A DNA stretch of 25,540 nucleotides from positions 1-25,540 of the IMG/VR virus record IMGVR_UViG_3300020183_000417; one strand, written 5' to 3'. This stretch comes from a virus. The notes below the pieces were generated by a model. It ran no database searches. It was not told the DNA's origin and was given only the letters and a program-made list of their open reading frames with translations. The position numbers were made by a program, and so were the translations under genes. Positions 1 through 6,483 of this stretch are shown here, one piece after another; position 1 is the stretch's first letter; each line of letters begins with the position of its first letter.

Positions 1-100
1 TTCAATGTAAACCCAAAAAAAAATTTATTGTGTTATGGACGGGGGACCGGTTTTCATATAGAGGTCATTTTTTTGGCTGTGGAAATACTCCCCTAAAAGC

Positions 101-115
101 TTGTATAATATACAA
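101..115. promoter_or_regulatory. Inverted repeat upstream of first gene
   Basis: TTGTAT and ATACAA flank a 3-base centre, giving a 6-bp inverted repeat. The sequence TATAATATACAA inside it recurs at 168-179, just before the first start codon. It could be an operator or part of a promoter, but no TTGG element lies 19 bases upstream as at the other promoters here. Apart from this and the neighbouring AGCTCTTTT array, bases 1-189 hold nothing I recognise. Confidence 0.35.
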
Positions 116-118
116 TAC

Positions 119-167
119 AGCTCTTTTTAGCTCTTTTCTTTTTAGCTCTTTTCTTTTCAGCTCTTTT
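119..167 (+). repeat. Four-copy AGCTCTTTT direct repeat array
   Basis: The 9-mer AGCTCTTTT starts at 119, 129, 144 and 159. The second and third copies belong to a nearly perfect 15-base tandem unit (129-143 and 144-158, one difference). The array lies 23-71 bases upstream of the first start codon, so it may bind a regulator or may simply be slipped-strand repeat growth in a pyrimidine-rich leader. Confidence 0.75.
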
Positions 168-189
168 ATAATATACAAAACAAAACGAT

Positions 190-687
190 ATGCTAATAGA
201 TTACATTAAGGTTCATCTACCCTCCGTACTTACCGAAGCGAACAATCGATTAAAGGTATTCAAGTCCGTAGTTCATTATAATCATTTATCTACGAAACTC
301 CGGTCTGAAATCATATCAAATATTTTAGAGGCAACATTTTCGGATATCGTTCCAACTATTCGTTCTCCTTTTACGGATGGTGAACCTGATTTATGGGTGG
401 GGGATGTTCCGTTGGAAATTAAAACAGCAAAGACGGTTGGGGTATGGAGGGGAGGAGAATATTCCAAAAGGGAATCGGATTATTTATTAGTTTCGTATGA
501 TGATAGTGGAGAGGATATGAAATGGTTCGTTTTCTTTGTGAATTTAAAGAAGGGTGATTGGACATCTTCAGGCTCCAATTCCTATTATGCAACAACGATT
601 GAGTTAGACCAGGTGTTGGGCCGTGGCCAAATACTGATAGGTAGTGTGGTTAAAAAAAGGGTAAAAAATCATCTTGTTTGTGAATAA
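190..687 (+). CDS. PD-(D/E)XK nuclease-like protein
   Basis: A 165-residue protein with the signature of the PD-(D/E)XK nuclease fold: Pro66-Asp67, then Glu76-Ile-Lys78 nine residues on, preceded by a helix bearing Glu47 in ILEATF. In this superfamily the Asp, Glu and Lys bind metal and cut the phosphodiester bond. The spacing (PD, eight residues, ExK) suits restriction-enzyme-like or phage repair nucleases. I cannot place it in a named family, and a degradative, restriction or recombination role are all open. The ATG at 190 follows an AT-rich leader with repeats. The stop codon overlaps TGTGAATAA, which matches the TTATNCACA DnaA-box consensus on the other strand. Confidence 0.7.
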   Translation: MLIDYIKVHLPSVLTEANNRLKVFKSVVHYNHLSTKLRSEIISNILEATFSDIVPTIRSPFTDGEPDLWVGDVPLEIKTAKTVGVWRGGEYSKRESDYLLVSYDDSGEDMKWFVFFVNLKKGDWTSSGSNSYYATTIELDQVLGRGQILIGSVVKKRVKNHLVCE

Positions 688-727
688 CTTTAACCCAAAT
701 TTAACGATAAATTTTAATCGGAAAATT

Positions 728-758
728 TTGGAAATATAGGTTTTCTGTTGTATATTGT
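728..758 (+). promoter_or_regulatory. Bacteroidota-type -33/-7 promoter
   Basis: TTGG at 728-731, exactly 19 bases, then TATATTGT at 751-758. This matches the Bacteroidota TTTG / TAnnTTTG promoter layout. Unlike most promoters here, the only possible start codon of the next open frame is about 12 rather than 31 bases from the -7 element. Confidence 0.65.
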
Positions 759-762
759 AGTT

Positions 763-1473
763 GTGAAAAACATAACCTACGATATTCATAGCTTTAAATG
801 GGATATTAATTCCAATACATTCTATGGTGATGCTTGGAATCTTCATGAAGTTGGTTCATATTATAAGTTTCCGTTTCCAAATGGTAAAAAACAATTTTAT
901 ATCAAAAATTTTGGAACGTGTGGGTTTCGTAGATTTAGATTTGTAAAGGAAATTAAAATAGATTATACGGACCAATGGGTGTTTGAATCCGAAGATGGTA
1001 TAAAGTGTATGGTTAATATAAATAAAAACATTATGAAAACAATAGGACAGCAAATCAATTGGGATTTTGAAATCTATGGTTTCTTGGAAATCCGAAACAA
1101 AAATAATAATCCAATCTATTATGAGAATCCGGATGGAGATTGGTATAAATGGGAATATGATTCTAACGGCAATGAAATATATTTTGAAACTTCAAATGAA
1201 TATTGGAAAAAGCGGGAGTATGATTCCGAAAATAATCTAATCTACTCTGAGAATTCAGTTGGAGATTGGGAAAGGTGGGAATACGATTCTAAGGGTAAAG
1301 AAATCTACTATGAAAATTCAAATGGGTTTTGGACAAAGCGAGAATGGGATTCTAAAGGCAATGAAATCTACTTTGAGGATTCAAATGGTGTAATCAAAGA
1401 CAACCGACCAAAACCCTGCGAGGACAAAGTAATAGAAATTGAAGGCGTAAAGTATAAACTTGTGAAACAATGA
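763..1473 (+). CDS. YDSxGN-repeat protein with extra N-terminal domain
   Basis: About 236 residues in two parts. The first 90 (763-1032) form an unrecognised domain rich in aromatic and basic residues. From Met at base 1033 on, the protein matches the next gene: a conserved TIGQQINWDF opening, then five units of about 21 residues with the pattern EYDSxGNxIYxExSxGxWxKx, and an end region IKDNRPK followed by a short strand-rich tail. Similar aromatic repeat proteins occur in phages and recall MORN or YD repeats; their job is unknown. The start is uncertain. The open frame reaches TTG at 748, but that lies inside the -7 promoter element; GTG at 763 would give an almost leaderless message; ATG at 1033 would give only the repeat part. 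I favour an in-frame fusion of two genes. Confidence 0.6.
   Translation: MKNITYDIHSFKWDINSNTFYGDAWNLHEVGSYYKFPFPNGKKQFYIKNFGTCGFRRFRFVKEIKIDYTDQWVFESEDGIKCMVNINKNIMKTIGQQINWDFEIYGFLEIRNKNNNPIYYENPDGDWYKWEYDSNGNEIYFETSNEYWKKREYDSENNLIYSENSVGDWERWEYDSKGKEIYYENSNGFWTKREWDSKGNEIYFEDSNGVIKDNRPKPCEDKVIEIEGVKYKLVKQ
1033..1067 (+). repeat. 35-base direct repeat, copy 1 (paralog start)
   Basis: These 35 bases are identical to 1470-1504, where they form the start of the following gene. The copy here lies inside a longer reading frame. This is direct sequence evidence that the repeat-protein genes arose by duplication and that the first one has gained a fused front part. Confidence 0.9.
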
Positions 1474-2090
1474 AAACAATAGGACAGCAAATCAATTGGG
1501 ATTTCGATAGGAATGATAACTTGGAAATTCGGGACAAAAATGATAACCCAATTTACTTTGAAAATCGGAATGGGGATTGGTATAAATGGGAATATGATTC
1601 CAATGGAAATGAAATCTATCTTGAAACTTTCAATGGAGATTGGACAAAACGGGAGTATGATTCCAAAAATAATCTAATCTACTGGGAGGATTCGTATGGA
1701 CAGTGGGCAGAGTGGGAATTTGATTCAAACGGAAATCAAATCTACCATAAAGATTCGTATGGGTATTGGTCAACTCGGGAGTATGATTCTAACGGCAATA
1801 GTATCTACTTTGAGGATTCAAATGGTGTAATCAAAGACAACCGACCAAAAAATGAAATAACCATTGATGTCTCTGGTATTGAAAATTCAGGCAAATCACG
1901 AGTAATATTCCTGTTAAAAAAATTACTGAAAGAACAAAAATTTGATGTTCAATTTGATGGGGGCAGAGATTTTGATGATGAATCTCATTTTGATGAATAT
2001 ATTGAAAAGAGATTTGATGATATTTTAGAGAATATCAAATCCATAACCAAAATTGTTATTAAAGAATCGCATACCAAATCAAAAAAATAA
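1470..2090 (+). CDS. YDSxGN-repeat protein fused to P-loop domain
   Basis: A 206-residue protein whose ATG overlaps the previous stop as ATGA, so the two are probably translationally coupled. Residues 1-125 are five 21-residue repeats of the EYDSNGNxIYxExSxGxW type, matching its neighbour. From about 129 the sequence changes to a strand followed by GIENSGKS (136-143), a good Walker A motif, and a helix and strand typical of the first third of a P-loop NTPase. The rest of a normal NTPase core (clear Walker B, about 100 more residues) is missing or much reduced, although the acidic DFDDE at 167-171 is there. It may bind nucleotide without hydrolysing it. Function unknown. Confidence 0.75.
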   Translation: MKTIGQQINWDFDRNDNLEIRDKNDNPIYFENRNGDWYKWEYDSNGNEIYLETFNGDWTKREYDSKNNLIYWEDSYGQWAEWEFDSNGNQIYHKDSYGYWSTREYDSNGNSIYFEDSNGVIKDNRPKNEITIDVSGIENSGKSRVIFLLKKLLKEQKFDVQFDGGRDFDDESHFDEYIEKRFDDILENIKSITKIVIKESHTKSKK

Positions 2091-2107
2091 ATTACACAAA
2101 TGAAAAA
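2082..2107 (+). repeat. 26-base leader repeat, copy 1
   Basis: This A-rich leader plus start codon (ending ACACAAATGAAAAA) recurs exactly at 2315-2340 before the next gene. Start codons occupy the same place in both copies, so the leader and the first codons were duplicated together. Confidence 0.85.
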
Positions 2108-2306
2108 ATTACTATCAGTACTCGTTTTAGGTGTTCTACTTACAAGCTGTTCCGGCCCATACCACGATGTACCAATGCTCCAAACTACATACCCTATTGT
2201 TTATACTGTAAATAGTGGAAATTATATTTGTATTGATTCAATCGGTACTTATCACATACGGGTAACAATAGATGGTCGAATTTATTCTACAATTAGAATA
2301 AAATAG
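2100..2306 (+). CDS. Small lipoprotein
   Basis: A 68-residue protein with a lysine-starting hydrophobic signal peptide and the lipobox LLTSC (cysteine at residue 17), so it should be lipidated by the host and sit in the envelope. The mature part is about 50 residues, Tyr/Thr-rich and probably beta-stranded. Phage lipoproteins of this size often act in superinfection exclusion or lysis, but nothing here proves either. The start ATG lies in a 26-base sequence repeated exactly before the next gene (2082-2107 and 2315-2340). Confidence 0.8.
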   Translation: MKKLLSVLVLGVLLTSCSGPYHDVPMLQTTYPIVYTVNSGNYICIDSIGTYHIRVTIDGRIYSTIRIK

Positions 2307-2314
2307 CAATATAC

Positions 2315-2340
2315 AAAAAATAAATTACACAAATGAAAAA
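2315..2340 (+). repeat. 26-base leader repeat, copy 2
   Basis: Identical to 2082-2107. It carries the leader and start codon of the small membrane protein gene. Confidence 0.85.
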
Positions 2341-2533
2341 CTTTTTAGAATATATAAAAGAAAAAATCATAGATTTTATCTTTTTTGTAGGTGATAACAT
2401 CTACTTATTTTTATTTTGGTGGGTGGTGGGGACAACCGTAATGAATTACATAGGGGGTCATCAGCCATCTAACTTAAAGTTATTGGTGATTTTGCTGTTG
2501 TTCCTCAAAGCGAATCAATCACCAAAAACTTAA
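2333..2533 (+). CDS. Small membrane protein
   Basis: A 66-residue protein with two hydrophobic stretches, about residues 13-40 (many Phe and Trp) and 48-58, joined by a short polar loop. It is probably a two-helix inner-membrane protein. The ATG lies in the 26-base leader repeat shared with the preceding lipoprotein gene. The last codons and stop form AAAACTTAACGATAAT, which recurs at the stop of the gene at 3225-3437, so the 3' end is part of a shuffled cassette. Function unknown. Confidence 0.65.
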   Translation: MKNFLEYIKEKIIDFIFFVGDNIYLFLFWWVVGTTVMNYIGGHQPSNLKLLVILLLFLKANQSPKT

Positions 2534-2545
2534 CGATAATTAATT

Positions 2546-3193
2546 ATGAAATTAGCAAAAGATAAAAAGCTATGGATTCCTGATGAGGAAATGTGGCAAA
2601 ATTGGTGTTTGAATTATGAGATTAAACATTGGAAAGAAGTAGTAATGCATTTGAGTAAATGTAGAACTGCATTAGATATTGGCGCCCATGTTGGTATTTG
2701 GACAAGAAGAATGGCATCAATATTTGAAAAGGTATATGCATTCGAACCTATTTCAAAACATATTGAATGTCATAAAGAAAATTTAAAACAATACTCTAAT
2801 GTGGTTTTGAATGAGGTAGGTCTTTCAAACAAAGAAGGAACGGGAGTGATACGGGAGTTGGATTTTAATTCAGGCTCATCTACGCTTGAGTGGAAAAAAC
2901 TAACAACAAAAGAAACCAAACACAAACAAAGACAGACTGAAATAAATTTAAGAACGTTGGATAGTTATGAACTTACCAATATTGATTTTATCAAAATGGA
3001 TGTGGAGGGACATGAAGTTAATACTATTGAAGGTGCAAAAGAAACACTTACTAATAATTCACCAATAATATTCATTGAAGTATTACATAAAGAATTAAAA
3101 AAACCATATACTGGTAGAGATGCTTTAAAAGATTTGGGATATACCGAAGTAATGCATGTTGGTAGTGGTAATTACATCTATAAACGTTTATAA
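2546..3193 (+). CDS. FkbM-family SAM-dependent methyltransferase
   Basis: A 215-residue Rossmann-fold methyltransferase. Motif I is DIGAHVGIW (44-52), the acidic ribose-binding position is in AFEP (65-68), and the FkbM hallmark FIKMDVEGHE lies at 148-157, followed by the strand IIFIEV (174-179). FkbM enzymes methylate hydroxyl groups of sugars and polyketides; in phages and bacteria they are often found with surface polysaccharide or glycan modification genes. No glycosyltransferase is seen beside it here, so the substrate is unknown; modification of host or virion glycans is a guess. Length fits the compact members of the family, and ATG at 2546 follows a partial promoter-cassette sequence. 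Confidence 0.9.
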   Translation: MKLAKDKKLWIPDEEMWQNWCLNYEIKHWKEVVMHLSKCRTALDIGAHVGIWTRRMASIFEKVYAFEPISKHIECHKENLKQYSNVVLNEVGLSNKEGTGVIRELDFNSGSSTLEWKKLTTKETKHKQRQTEINLRTLDSYELTNIDFIKMDVEGHEVNTIEGAKETLTNNSPIIFIEVLHKELKKPYTGRDALKDLGYTEVMHVGSGNYIYKRL

Positions 3194-3200
3194 AATTTAG

Positions 3201-3208
3201 TATCTTTA
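3201..3208 (+). promoter_or_regulatory. Candidate -7 promoter element
   Basis: TATCTTTA followed by CATTGTAAATTA matches the -7 region and downstream bases of the cassette promoters at 3482, 6455, 14360 and 16633. No TTGG lies at the expected 19-base distance, so it is weaker or degraded. The next ATG is 24 bases on. Confidence 0.45.
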
Positions 3209-3224
3209 CATTGTAAATTAAAAA

Positions 3225-3437
3225 ATGAGAAATACGACACAAACAATTGGACAGTTTCTTAACTGGGACTTTGAGACCATCGGTCGGTTGGAAATACGGG
3301 ACACGAATAATAACCTAATCTACTCCGAAAATTCGGATCGGTTTTGGGTAAAGTATGAATACGATTCTGAAGGTAATCGAATCTACTGGGAGGATTCAAG
3401 TGGAGAGTGGGTAAATGAGGCCTCATCTAAAACTTAA
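3225..3437 (+). CDS. Short YDSxGN-repeat paralog
   Basis: A 70-residue third member of the repeat family found at 763-2090. It keeps the conserved start region (TIGQFLNWDF at 7-16, then LEIRDTNNN) but has only about two of the 21-residue units and lacks the IKDNRP end. It may be a degraded paralog or a minimal working version. Its stop codon lies inside the sequence AAAACTTAACGATAAT that opens the next promoter cassette. Confidence 0.65.
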   Translation: MRNTTQTIGQFLNWDFETIGRLEIRDTNNNLIYSENSDRFWVKYEYDSEGNRIYWEDSSGEWVNEASSKT

Positions 3438-3458
3438 CGATAATTTAATATTGAAAGT

Positions 3459-3489
3459 TTGGATAATTGCTCCTTTTGTAGTATCTTTA
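3459..3489 (+). promoter_or_regulatory. Cassette promoter (-33/-7)
   Basis: TTGG at 3459-3462, 19 bases, TATCTTTA at 3482-3489, then ACTTTGTAA. The upstream AT-rich TAATTTAATATTGAAAG is shared with the promoters before 6484, 14391 and 16664. The start codon of the next gene lies 33 bases from the start of the -7 element. Confidence 0.8.
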
Positions 3490-3514
3490 CTTTGTAAATT
3501 AAAAAATAAAAGTT

Positions 3515-3769
3515 ATGAAAAATCTATTTGAACGATTGAAGCCGGAAGCTAAAGCAGTAATTGAAGGAGAGGCTAATAAGTATCCCTTATCGGTTTCCGC
3601 AATTTTGGAACAAATGAAATCCTCCAATTATATTGGGGAATTACAATATGATAGTGTTATGTGGTTAGCTAGAGATAGTAAACTAAGGGAAATAGCAGGA
3701 ATGCACCCGTGGGATTATATGAACCATACATTAAGCAGTAAGTTATCTGAAGGATTATTCTATAATTAA
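3515..3769 (+). CDS. Hypothetical protein
   Basis: An 84-residue soluble, mainly helical protein that I do not recognise. It is the first gene after a strong cassette promoter and lies just ahead of the RNA ligase gene (16-base gap), so the two are probably co-transcribed. No membrane segment, signal peptide or metal-binding motif is visible. Confidence 0.65.
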   Translation: MKNLFERLKPEAKAVIEGEANKYPLSVSAILEQMKSSNYIGELQYDSVMWLARDSKLREIAGMHPWDYMNHTLSSKLSEGLFYN

Positions 3770-3785
3770 TAAGATAAAATTTAGT

Positions 3786-4829
3786 ATGTTAGATATATTA
3801 AATGATTATAAGGAGAGGGGATTGTTATATTCGCAGATTCACCCAACCTTACCACTTACTATATGGAACTATACCGAAAAGGTTCAATATGAAAGTTTGT
3901 GGGATGAGATTACTTTACAGTGTAGAGGTCTTGTTACTGATGGTAGTGGTCAAATAGTTGCTCGTCCATTCCAAAAGTTTTTTAATATTGAAGAGAAAAA
4001 ACATACACCAACTGAAAAGTTCCAAGTTTTTGAAAAAATGGATGGTTCTTTGGGAATCGTTTTTTTGTGGGAAGGTCGGGCTGTTTATGCTACTCGTGGT
4101 TCATTCACATCCGAACAAGCTATATGGATGGCTGATTGGGGTGATAGGTATAATTTTTCTGAAATTCTATTAGATGGTTACACCTACCTGTTTGAGATAA
4201 TCTATCCCGAAAATAAGATAGTTGTTGATTATGGTGGAGTGAGCCGACTTGTTTTACTTGCTGCTATCAAAACCGATACCGGTGAAGAAATTTTGCGAGA
4301 TGATTCATCTACTTTTGAAATTTATTGGGGTGAACCAGCTACTTTTAAAGGTTGGGATTTAGTAAAGAAATACGATACTATATCTAACTACAATCTATTA
4401 AAAGGTATGGTAAAAAACAATCAGGAAGGATTCGTAGTTCGTTTCTCAAACGGTGATAGGGTTAAAATAAAAGGTGAAGAATATTTAAGACTTCACCGAA
4501 TAATGACCCACCTTTCTACTACCGCAGTATGGGATGCTCTTTCTAATGGTGGTGATATTCTATCAACCCTAACCGATGTTCCCGATGAATTTTATGATAA
4601 GATTCGCCAATACTCAAATAAGTTGGTGGATAAATACAATAAAATAGAGGATGAATATATTTGGATATTTAAGATTCTTAGTAAATCCGATGAATTTGAA
4701 ATTCGTGCCAGGTTCGCTGAACTTGCTAAAAAGCATAAGTACCCGGCAATCTTATTTAAGATGTATGATGATAAAGATTATTCGGGATTGATATGGAAAA
4801 TAATCCGTCCTAAATTTTCTAAACTTTAA
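3786..4829 (+). CDS. rnlA: T4 Rnl1-type RNA ligase
   Basis: A 347-residue ATP-dependent RNA ligase that joins 5'-phosphate and 3'-hydroxyl RNA ends; in T4 it repairs tRNA cut by host anticodon nucleases. Motif I is EKMDGS with the nucleotidyl lysine at 84. Other covalent-nucleotidyltransferase motifs are in order: RGLV (47-50), LFEIIYPENKIVVDY (135-149, motif III region), EGFVVRF (214-220, motif IV) and RVKIKG (225-230, motif V). Length is a little under the 374 residues of T4 Rnl1, and a helical C-terminal domain is present. A P-loop kinase gene follows 230 bases later, and the window carries five tRNA genes, which fits an RNA-repair role. Confidence 0.95.
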   Translation: MLDILNDYKERGLLYSQIHPTLPLTIWNYTEKVQYESLWDEITLQCRGLVTDGSGQIVARPFQKFFNIEEKKHTPTEKFQVFEKMDGSLGIVFLWEGRAVYATRGSFTSEQAIWMADWGDRYNFSEILLDGYTYLFEIIYPENKIVVDYGGVSRLVLLAAIKTDTGEEILRDDSSTFEIYWGEPATFKGWDLVKKYDTISNYNLLKGMVKNNQEGFVVRFSNGDRVKIKGEEYLRLHRIMTHLSTTAVWDALSNGGDILSTLTDVPDEFYDKIRQYSNKLVDKYNKIEDEYIWIFKILSKSDEFEIRARFAELAKKHKYPAILFKMYDDKDYSGLIWKIIRPKFSKL

Positions 4830-4830
4830 T

Positions 4831-4861
4831 TTGGATATTTAAAATTTAATTTGTATATTTG
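4831..4861 (+). promoter_or_regulatory. Bacteroidota-type promoter
   Basis: TTGG at 4831-4834, 19 bases, TATATTTG at 4854-4861, a textbook -33/-7 match. The start codon of the PspC gene is 33 bases from the start of the -7 element. It begins directly after the RNA ligase stop codon. Confidence 0.8.
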
Positions 4862-4886
4862 TATATGAAAACTATAACTATATTTT

Positions 4887-5054
4887 ATGGATAAGTTATT
4901 TTTAGGTAATGGTTATATTGGTGGGGTATGTGATGGACTTGGTAAATGGAGTGGAATACCACCAATCCTTTGGAGAATAGGATTTTTATTTATATTCCCA
5001 TACGCATTTTGGATATATCTAATACTTTGGTTTACTTTAAAAAAAGAGGTTTAA
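4887..5054 (+). CDS. PspC-domain miniprotein
   Basis: A 55-residue protein that is nearly all PspC domain. It has the typical GGVCDGLGKWSGIPPILWR (12-30) opening and one transmembrane helix (about 31-50), ending in Lys-Lys-Glu. In bacteria PspC senses envelope stress and binds the PspA-type response proteins; single-domain PspC proteins are also common in Bacteroidota. A phage copy could dampen or exploit the host envelope-stress response. It stands first after its own promoter, and the kinase gene starts 4 bases after its stop. An ATG at 4865 gives only nine codons and was rejected. Confidence 0.85.
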   Translation: MDKLFLGNGYIGGVCDGLGKWSGIPPILWRIGFLFIFPYAFWIYLILWFTLKKEV

Positions 5055-5058
5055 CAAA

Positions 5059-5457
5059 ATGAAAAAGTTATTTTTAGTTCGTGGCCTGCCAGGTTCGGGT
5101 AAATCAACATTTGCTAAAGCGCTTGGTGGTATTAATATTGAAGCCGACCAATACTTTATGGTGGATGGTAAATATAATTTTGATGCTTCTAAACTTAAAT
5201 TAGCACATAATTACTGCCAATCACAAACACAAATATGGATGAGATGTAATGACCCACAAATCAATGTAAATCGGATTGTGGTTTCCAACACTTTCACTCA
5301 AGAGTGGGAGATGGAAGCATACTATAAATTGGCTGCTAAATATGAATATCAAGTATTTTCTATCATTGTTGAAAATCGCCATAATGGTGTCAATGAGCAT
5401 GGAGTACCCGAAGAAAAGATTGAACAAATGCGTAATCGTTTTGAAATTAAACTTTAA
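5059..5457 (+). CDS. P-loop kinase, polynucleotide-kinase-like (AAA_33)
   Basis: A 132-residue P-loop kinase. Walker A is GLPGSGKST (9-17), an acidic EAD (28-30) follows the second strand, and SNTFTQEWE (76-84) fits the region that in this family is usually a DNT motif. The end HGVPEEKIEQMRNRFE (114-129) matches the lid and arginine region of NEDD4BP2-like and T4 Pnk-like kinases. Such enzymes phosphorylate 5'-hydroxyl ends of nucleic acids or small substrates. Next to an Rnl1 ligase the likely role is healing of broken RNA ends, but no phosphatase domain (as in T4 Pnkp) is fused, so 3'-phosphate removal would need another enzyme. Confidence 0.85.
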   Translation: MKKLFLVRGLPGSGKSTFAKALGGINIEADQYFMVDGKYNFDASKLKLAHNYCQSQTQIWMRCNDPQINVNRIVVSNTFTQEWEMEAYYKLAAKYEYQVFSIIVENRHNGVNEHGVPEEKIEQMRNRFEIKL

Positions 5458-5464
5458 TTAAGAT

Positions 5465-5635
5465 ATGAAAAACACAAAATTATCAGTATGGGATTTACCT
5501 TATCAATATGGTAAATTTTGGGTTGGTGAATTTACACAATACCACCAATGGGTTGATGAGGAAACAGCAGAACTTATTCTTTTAGAATATTATAATGGTG
5601 TTACGGATGGTGATAATTATTTTAGTTTAAATTAA
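5465..5635 (+). CDS. Hypothetical small protein
   Basis: A 56-residue acidic, aromatic-rich protein starting 7 bases after the kinase stop. It has many Trp and Tyr residues (e.g. VWDLPYQYGKFWVGEF at 8-23) and no membrane segment. Not recognised. Its tight spacing and A-rich leader support a real gene in the same transcript. Confidence 0.6.
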   Translation: MKNTKLSVWDLPYQYGKFWVGEFTQYHQWVDEETAELILLEYYNGVTDGDNYFSLN

Positions 5636-5647
5636 ATAATATACATT

Positions 5648-5953
5648 ATGGAAAAAGTAGTTGTTGATGGCATGACCAAGGTCTTAATATCTGAAGGGCA
5701 TGGTTCAGGGTTTTATACCTATGGAGCACCACCCAACGCAGTTTTTGACCCAAAATTAATTGAGTTGGTTGAATCAGGTAATCACGATGCCACCATATCA
5801 TATGTAGAAAAAACTTATCCAGGCATACATCTCGGAGGTATATCCGGTTTATCAGTATGTTTAATACCTGTTGATACCGAATTTACAATTAATGATTATA
5901 ATGGGCATGAAATTATTACATACAAACAGGATATTAATTGGATGATATCATAA
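5648..5953 (+). CDS. Hypothetical protein
   Basis: A 101-residue soluble protein with mixed strands and helices; no catalytic motif seen. It contains a glycine-rich start (SEGHGSGFYTYGAPP, 15-29) and resembles in style conserved phage proteins of unknown function. It is co-directional and spaced 12 bases from the preceding gene. Confidence 0.7.
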   Translation: MEKVVVDGMTKVLISEGHGSGFYTYGAPPNAVFDPKLIELVESGNHDATISYVEKTYPGIHLGGISGLSVCLIPVDTEFTINDYNGHEIITYKQDINWMIS

Positions 5954-5974
5954 AATTAATAAAAAAATAAAGTT

Positions 5975-6082
5975 ATGATTAAAATAGATTTTACGATACT
6001 ATCATTTATAATGATGGTTGTTTTTGCGATATTCATCATTACAACGCATTTGTATAAAAAGCATAATGATAAAAAATTGTAA
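5975..6082 (+). CDS. Single-helix membrane miniprotein
   Basis: A 35-residue protein: a short start, one hydrophobic helix (about 7-24) and a basic end (HLYKKHNDKKL). Predicted to sit in the inner membrane with the charged tail in the cytoplasm. The leader AAATAAAGTTATG is like those of the genes at 3515 and 19780. Function unknown. Confidence 0.55.
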   Translation: MIKIDFTILSFIMMVVFAIFIITTHLYKKHNDKKL

Positions 6083-6087
6083 ATGTT

Positions 6088-6336
6088 ATGATGACTGCAA
6101 AAGAAAAAGCAAAATGGTTGGTGGATAAATTTTATTACTCATTCCCCAACAATGGTAGCCTAAACACAGGAATTAATTGTTGTAGTAGCAGGTGGAGTGA
6201 AGCAATCCAATGCGCATTAATAACCTGTAATGAGGTATTGGGTGATATGGGGGCAGATAGAGGATATGAATATTGGTTAGAGGTTAAATTAGAGGTAAAT
6301 GAATTAAAGGAACGGCATGAAAAAAGGTGGAATTAA
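6088..6336 (+). CDS. Conserved hypothetical phage protein
   Basis: An 82-residue protein with helical ends around a cysteine-containing centre (INCCSSRWSEAIQCAL, 29-44). The KEKAKWLVDKFYY start and SRWSEAIQCAL segment look like a small protein family I associate with phages of this type, function unknown. A second ATG at 6091 is an equally good start. A short GGTGG/CCACC stem surrounds the stop codon (about 6327-6341), 12 bases before the main terminator hairpin. Confidence 0.7.
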   Translation: MMTAKEKAKWLVDKFYYSFPNNGSLNTGINCCSSRWSEAIQCALITCNEVLGDMGADRGYEYWLEVKLEVNELKERHEKRWN

Positions 6337-6352
6337 CCACCCATATAAAAAA

Positions 6353-6372
6353 GTGTCCACTAAATTGGACAC
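6353..6372 (+). terminator. GTGTCCA/TGGACAC terminator hairpin, copy 1
   Basis: A 7-bp stem (GTGTCCA with TGGACAC, 6-base loop) followed by ACTATTTC. The U-tract is short. Nearly identical hairpins occur at 14040-14057 and 16531-16550, always at the end of a unit and just before a cassette promoter, which supports a terminator or processing role. Confidence 0.7.
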
Positions 6373-6395
6373 TATTTCGTGGATTTAGAGCAAAA

Positions 6396-6404
6396 TGTGG
6401 ATAA
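6396..6404. promoter_or_regulatory. TGTGGATAA box (DnaA-box sequence)
   Basis: TGTGGATAA is the exact reverse complement of the DnaA box TTATCCACA. It starts 36 bases before the TTGG of the promoter at 6432, the same distance as in the cassettes at 14072 and 16574. It may bind DnaA or a phage activator; this is inference. Confidence 0.5.
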
Positions 6405-6431
6405 ATTTAATGATAATTTAATATTGAAAGC

Positions 6432-6462
6432 TTGGAAATATAGGTTTTCTGTAGTATCTTTA
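6432..6462 (+). promoter_or_regulatory. Cassette promoter (-33/-7)
   Basis: TTGG at 6432-6435, 19 bases, TATCTTTA at 6455-6462, then CTTTGTAAG. Upstream is TTTAATGATAATTTAATATT, shared with 16584-16603. It follows the hairpin at 6353-6372 and the TGTGGATAA box. Confidence 0.8.
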
Positions 6463-6483
6463 CTTTGTAAGTTAATGAGAGAT

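Noticed and set aside
748-762. TTG start at 748 for the first repeat protein
   Set aside because: It lies inside the TATATTGT-containing promoter element; a start at 763 or 1033 is more plausible.
6379-6483. Longer protein from GTG 6379
   Set aside because: The region holds the TGTGGATAA box and promoter and is shared with other intergenic cassettes, so it is not coding.
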